The notes below the pieces were generated by a model. The model did not search any database. It was given only the letters and a program-made list of their open reading frames with translations, and was not told where the DNA came from. Of a stretch of DNA of 64,000 bases, positions 63,765 to 64,000 are shown piece by piece. The stretch lies in NCBI GenBank assembly GCA_963663365.2, contig CAXXIH010000008.1, forward strand, positions 310,001-374,000. The letters are read 5' to 3'. The position numbers and the translations under genes were made by a program. Numbering within the stretch: position 1 is the stretch's first letter; each line of letters starts with the position of its first letter. This stretch comes from G963663365 sp963663365. Its GTDB lineage: Bacteria > Hinthialibacterota > Hinthialibacteria > Hinthialibacterales > G963663365.

Positions 63765-64000
63765 TTCAATAAAGTCAAATACTGCAATTAAACCTACTTT
63801 AAAATTTGAACTTAAGTCAAACATTCCAATCGAAAACTATGGTTTTATTTCAGGTGTTTTTTTGGCGTGGCACTGGGGAATATGTCCGGATATCGATATA
63901 TCATCGGCTATGATCTTTGGCGGTATCTTTGGTTTGATCGTGGGTATTTTCCTTAAGCCATATCTCAATTTGTTTATATCAAAGAGCAATGATAAATTTA
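63748..64000 (+). CDS. Membrane protein, 3' end outside the window
   Basis: Opens at the ATG at 63748, within the end of the HEAT-repeat gene, and stays open to the window edge (84 codons). A basic N-terminus (MKKKADSIKSNTAIKPTLKF) precedes two hydrophobic stretches, GFISGVFLAWHWGIC and AMIFGGIFGLIVGIFL, the second a convincing membrane helix. No family recognised. The overlap suggests coupling to the HEAT-repeat protein. Confidence 0.55.
   Translation, partial: MKKKADSIKSNTAIKPTLKFELKSNIPIENYGFISGVFLAWHWGICPDIDISSAMIFGGIFGLIVGIFLKPYLNLFISKSNDKF

Noticed and set aside
1..64000. CRISPR arrays, tRNA, rRNA genes, prophage
   Set aside because: No regularly spaced short repeats, no cloverleaf-like or rRNA-like sequence and no phage structural gene were noticed by eye in either strand. 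A covariance-model and repeat search would be the decisive check.

Overview
The window looks like chromosome of an environmental Gram-negative-type bacterium with a very large signalling repertoire and many lipoproteins. Base composition is moderate. The gene content (huge multi-PAS hybrid histidine kinases, KaiB/KaiC without KaiA, formylglycine-generating-enzyme (FGE/SUMF1) paralogs, a right-handed beta-helix 'choice of anchor' type protein) resembles Planctomycetes/Hydrogenedentes/Sumerlaeota-like or delta-proteobacteria-like genomes. No rRNA or tRNA gene was seen, so the lineage is an inference only.

Layout. 1-2.6 kb: 3' part of a plus-strand hybrid kinase. 2.7-20 kb: minus-strand signalling genes, comprising an exported dCache protein with a CheD-like domain, a MASE3 multi-PAS kinase broken by two in-frame stop codons, a three-receiver kinase, a receiver-GGDEF diguanylate cyclase, a 1986-residue BarA/ArcB-like kinase with HPt, and a CheW gene followed by a truncated chemoreceptor. 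20-27 kb: a sigma-54 response regulator, an IS4-type remnant abutting a truncated kinase, an intact chemoreceptor with a duplicated sensor, and a small receiver-like protein. 27.3-39.7 kb: one compact operon, kaiC - kaiB - multi-PAS kinase (split by an in-frame TAA) - single-domain receiver - 2145-residue hybrid kinase. 40.3-44.7 kb: a LuxR-type regulator and its propeller-sensor kinase, the latter frameshifted at an A10 tract.

44.7-58 kb is accessory and rearranged. It holds two copies of an approximately 1.25 kb unit (transposase tail, 240-bp leader, FGE-domain gene), two HU-family genes, a 1207-bp IS407-like element with ATCT target duplications and a solo fragment of the same element, an IS5-type fragment, small exported proteins, a beta-helix protein and several unrecognised genes. 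58.3-64 kb is a plus-strand run of lipoproteins (one with an FGE domain, one kelch propeller), then a HEAT-repeat protein and a membrane protein cut by the window edge.

Two themes stand out. First, four in-frame stop codons and one homopolymer frameshift interrupt otherwise well-conserved reading frames; TAA, TGA and TAG are also used as ordinary stops here, so a changed genetic code is not supported. Second, a three-part palindromic TAGGAA-N4-TTCCTA array, with identical 25- and 23-bp spacing, lies upstream of two unrelated lipoprotein genes, and related palindromes occur near 27.0 kb.
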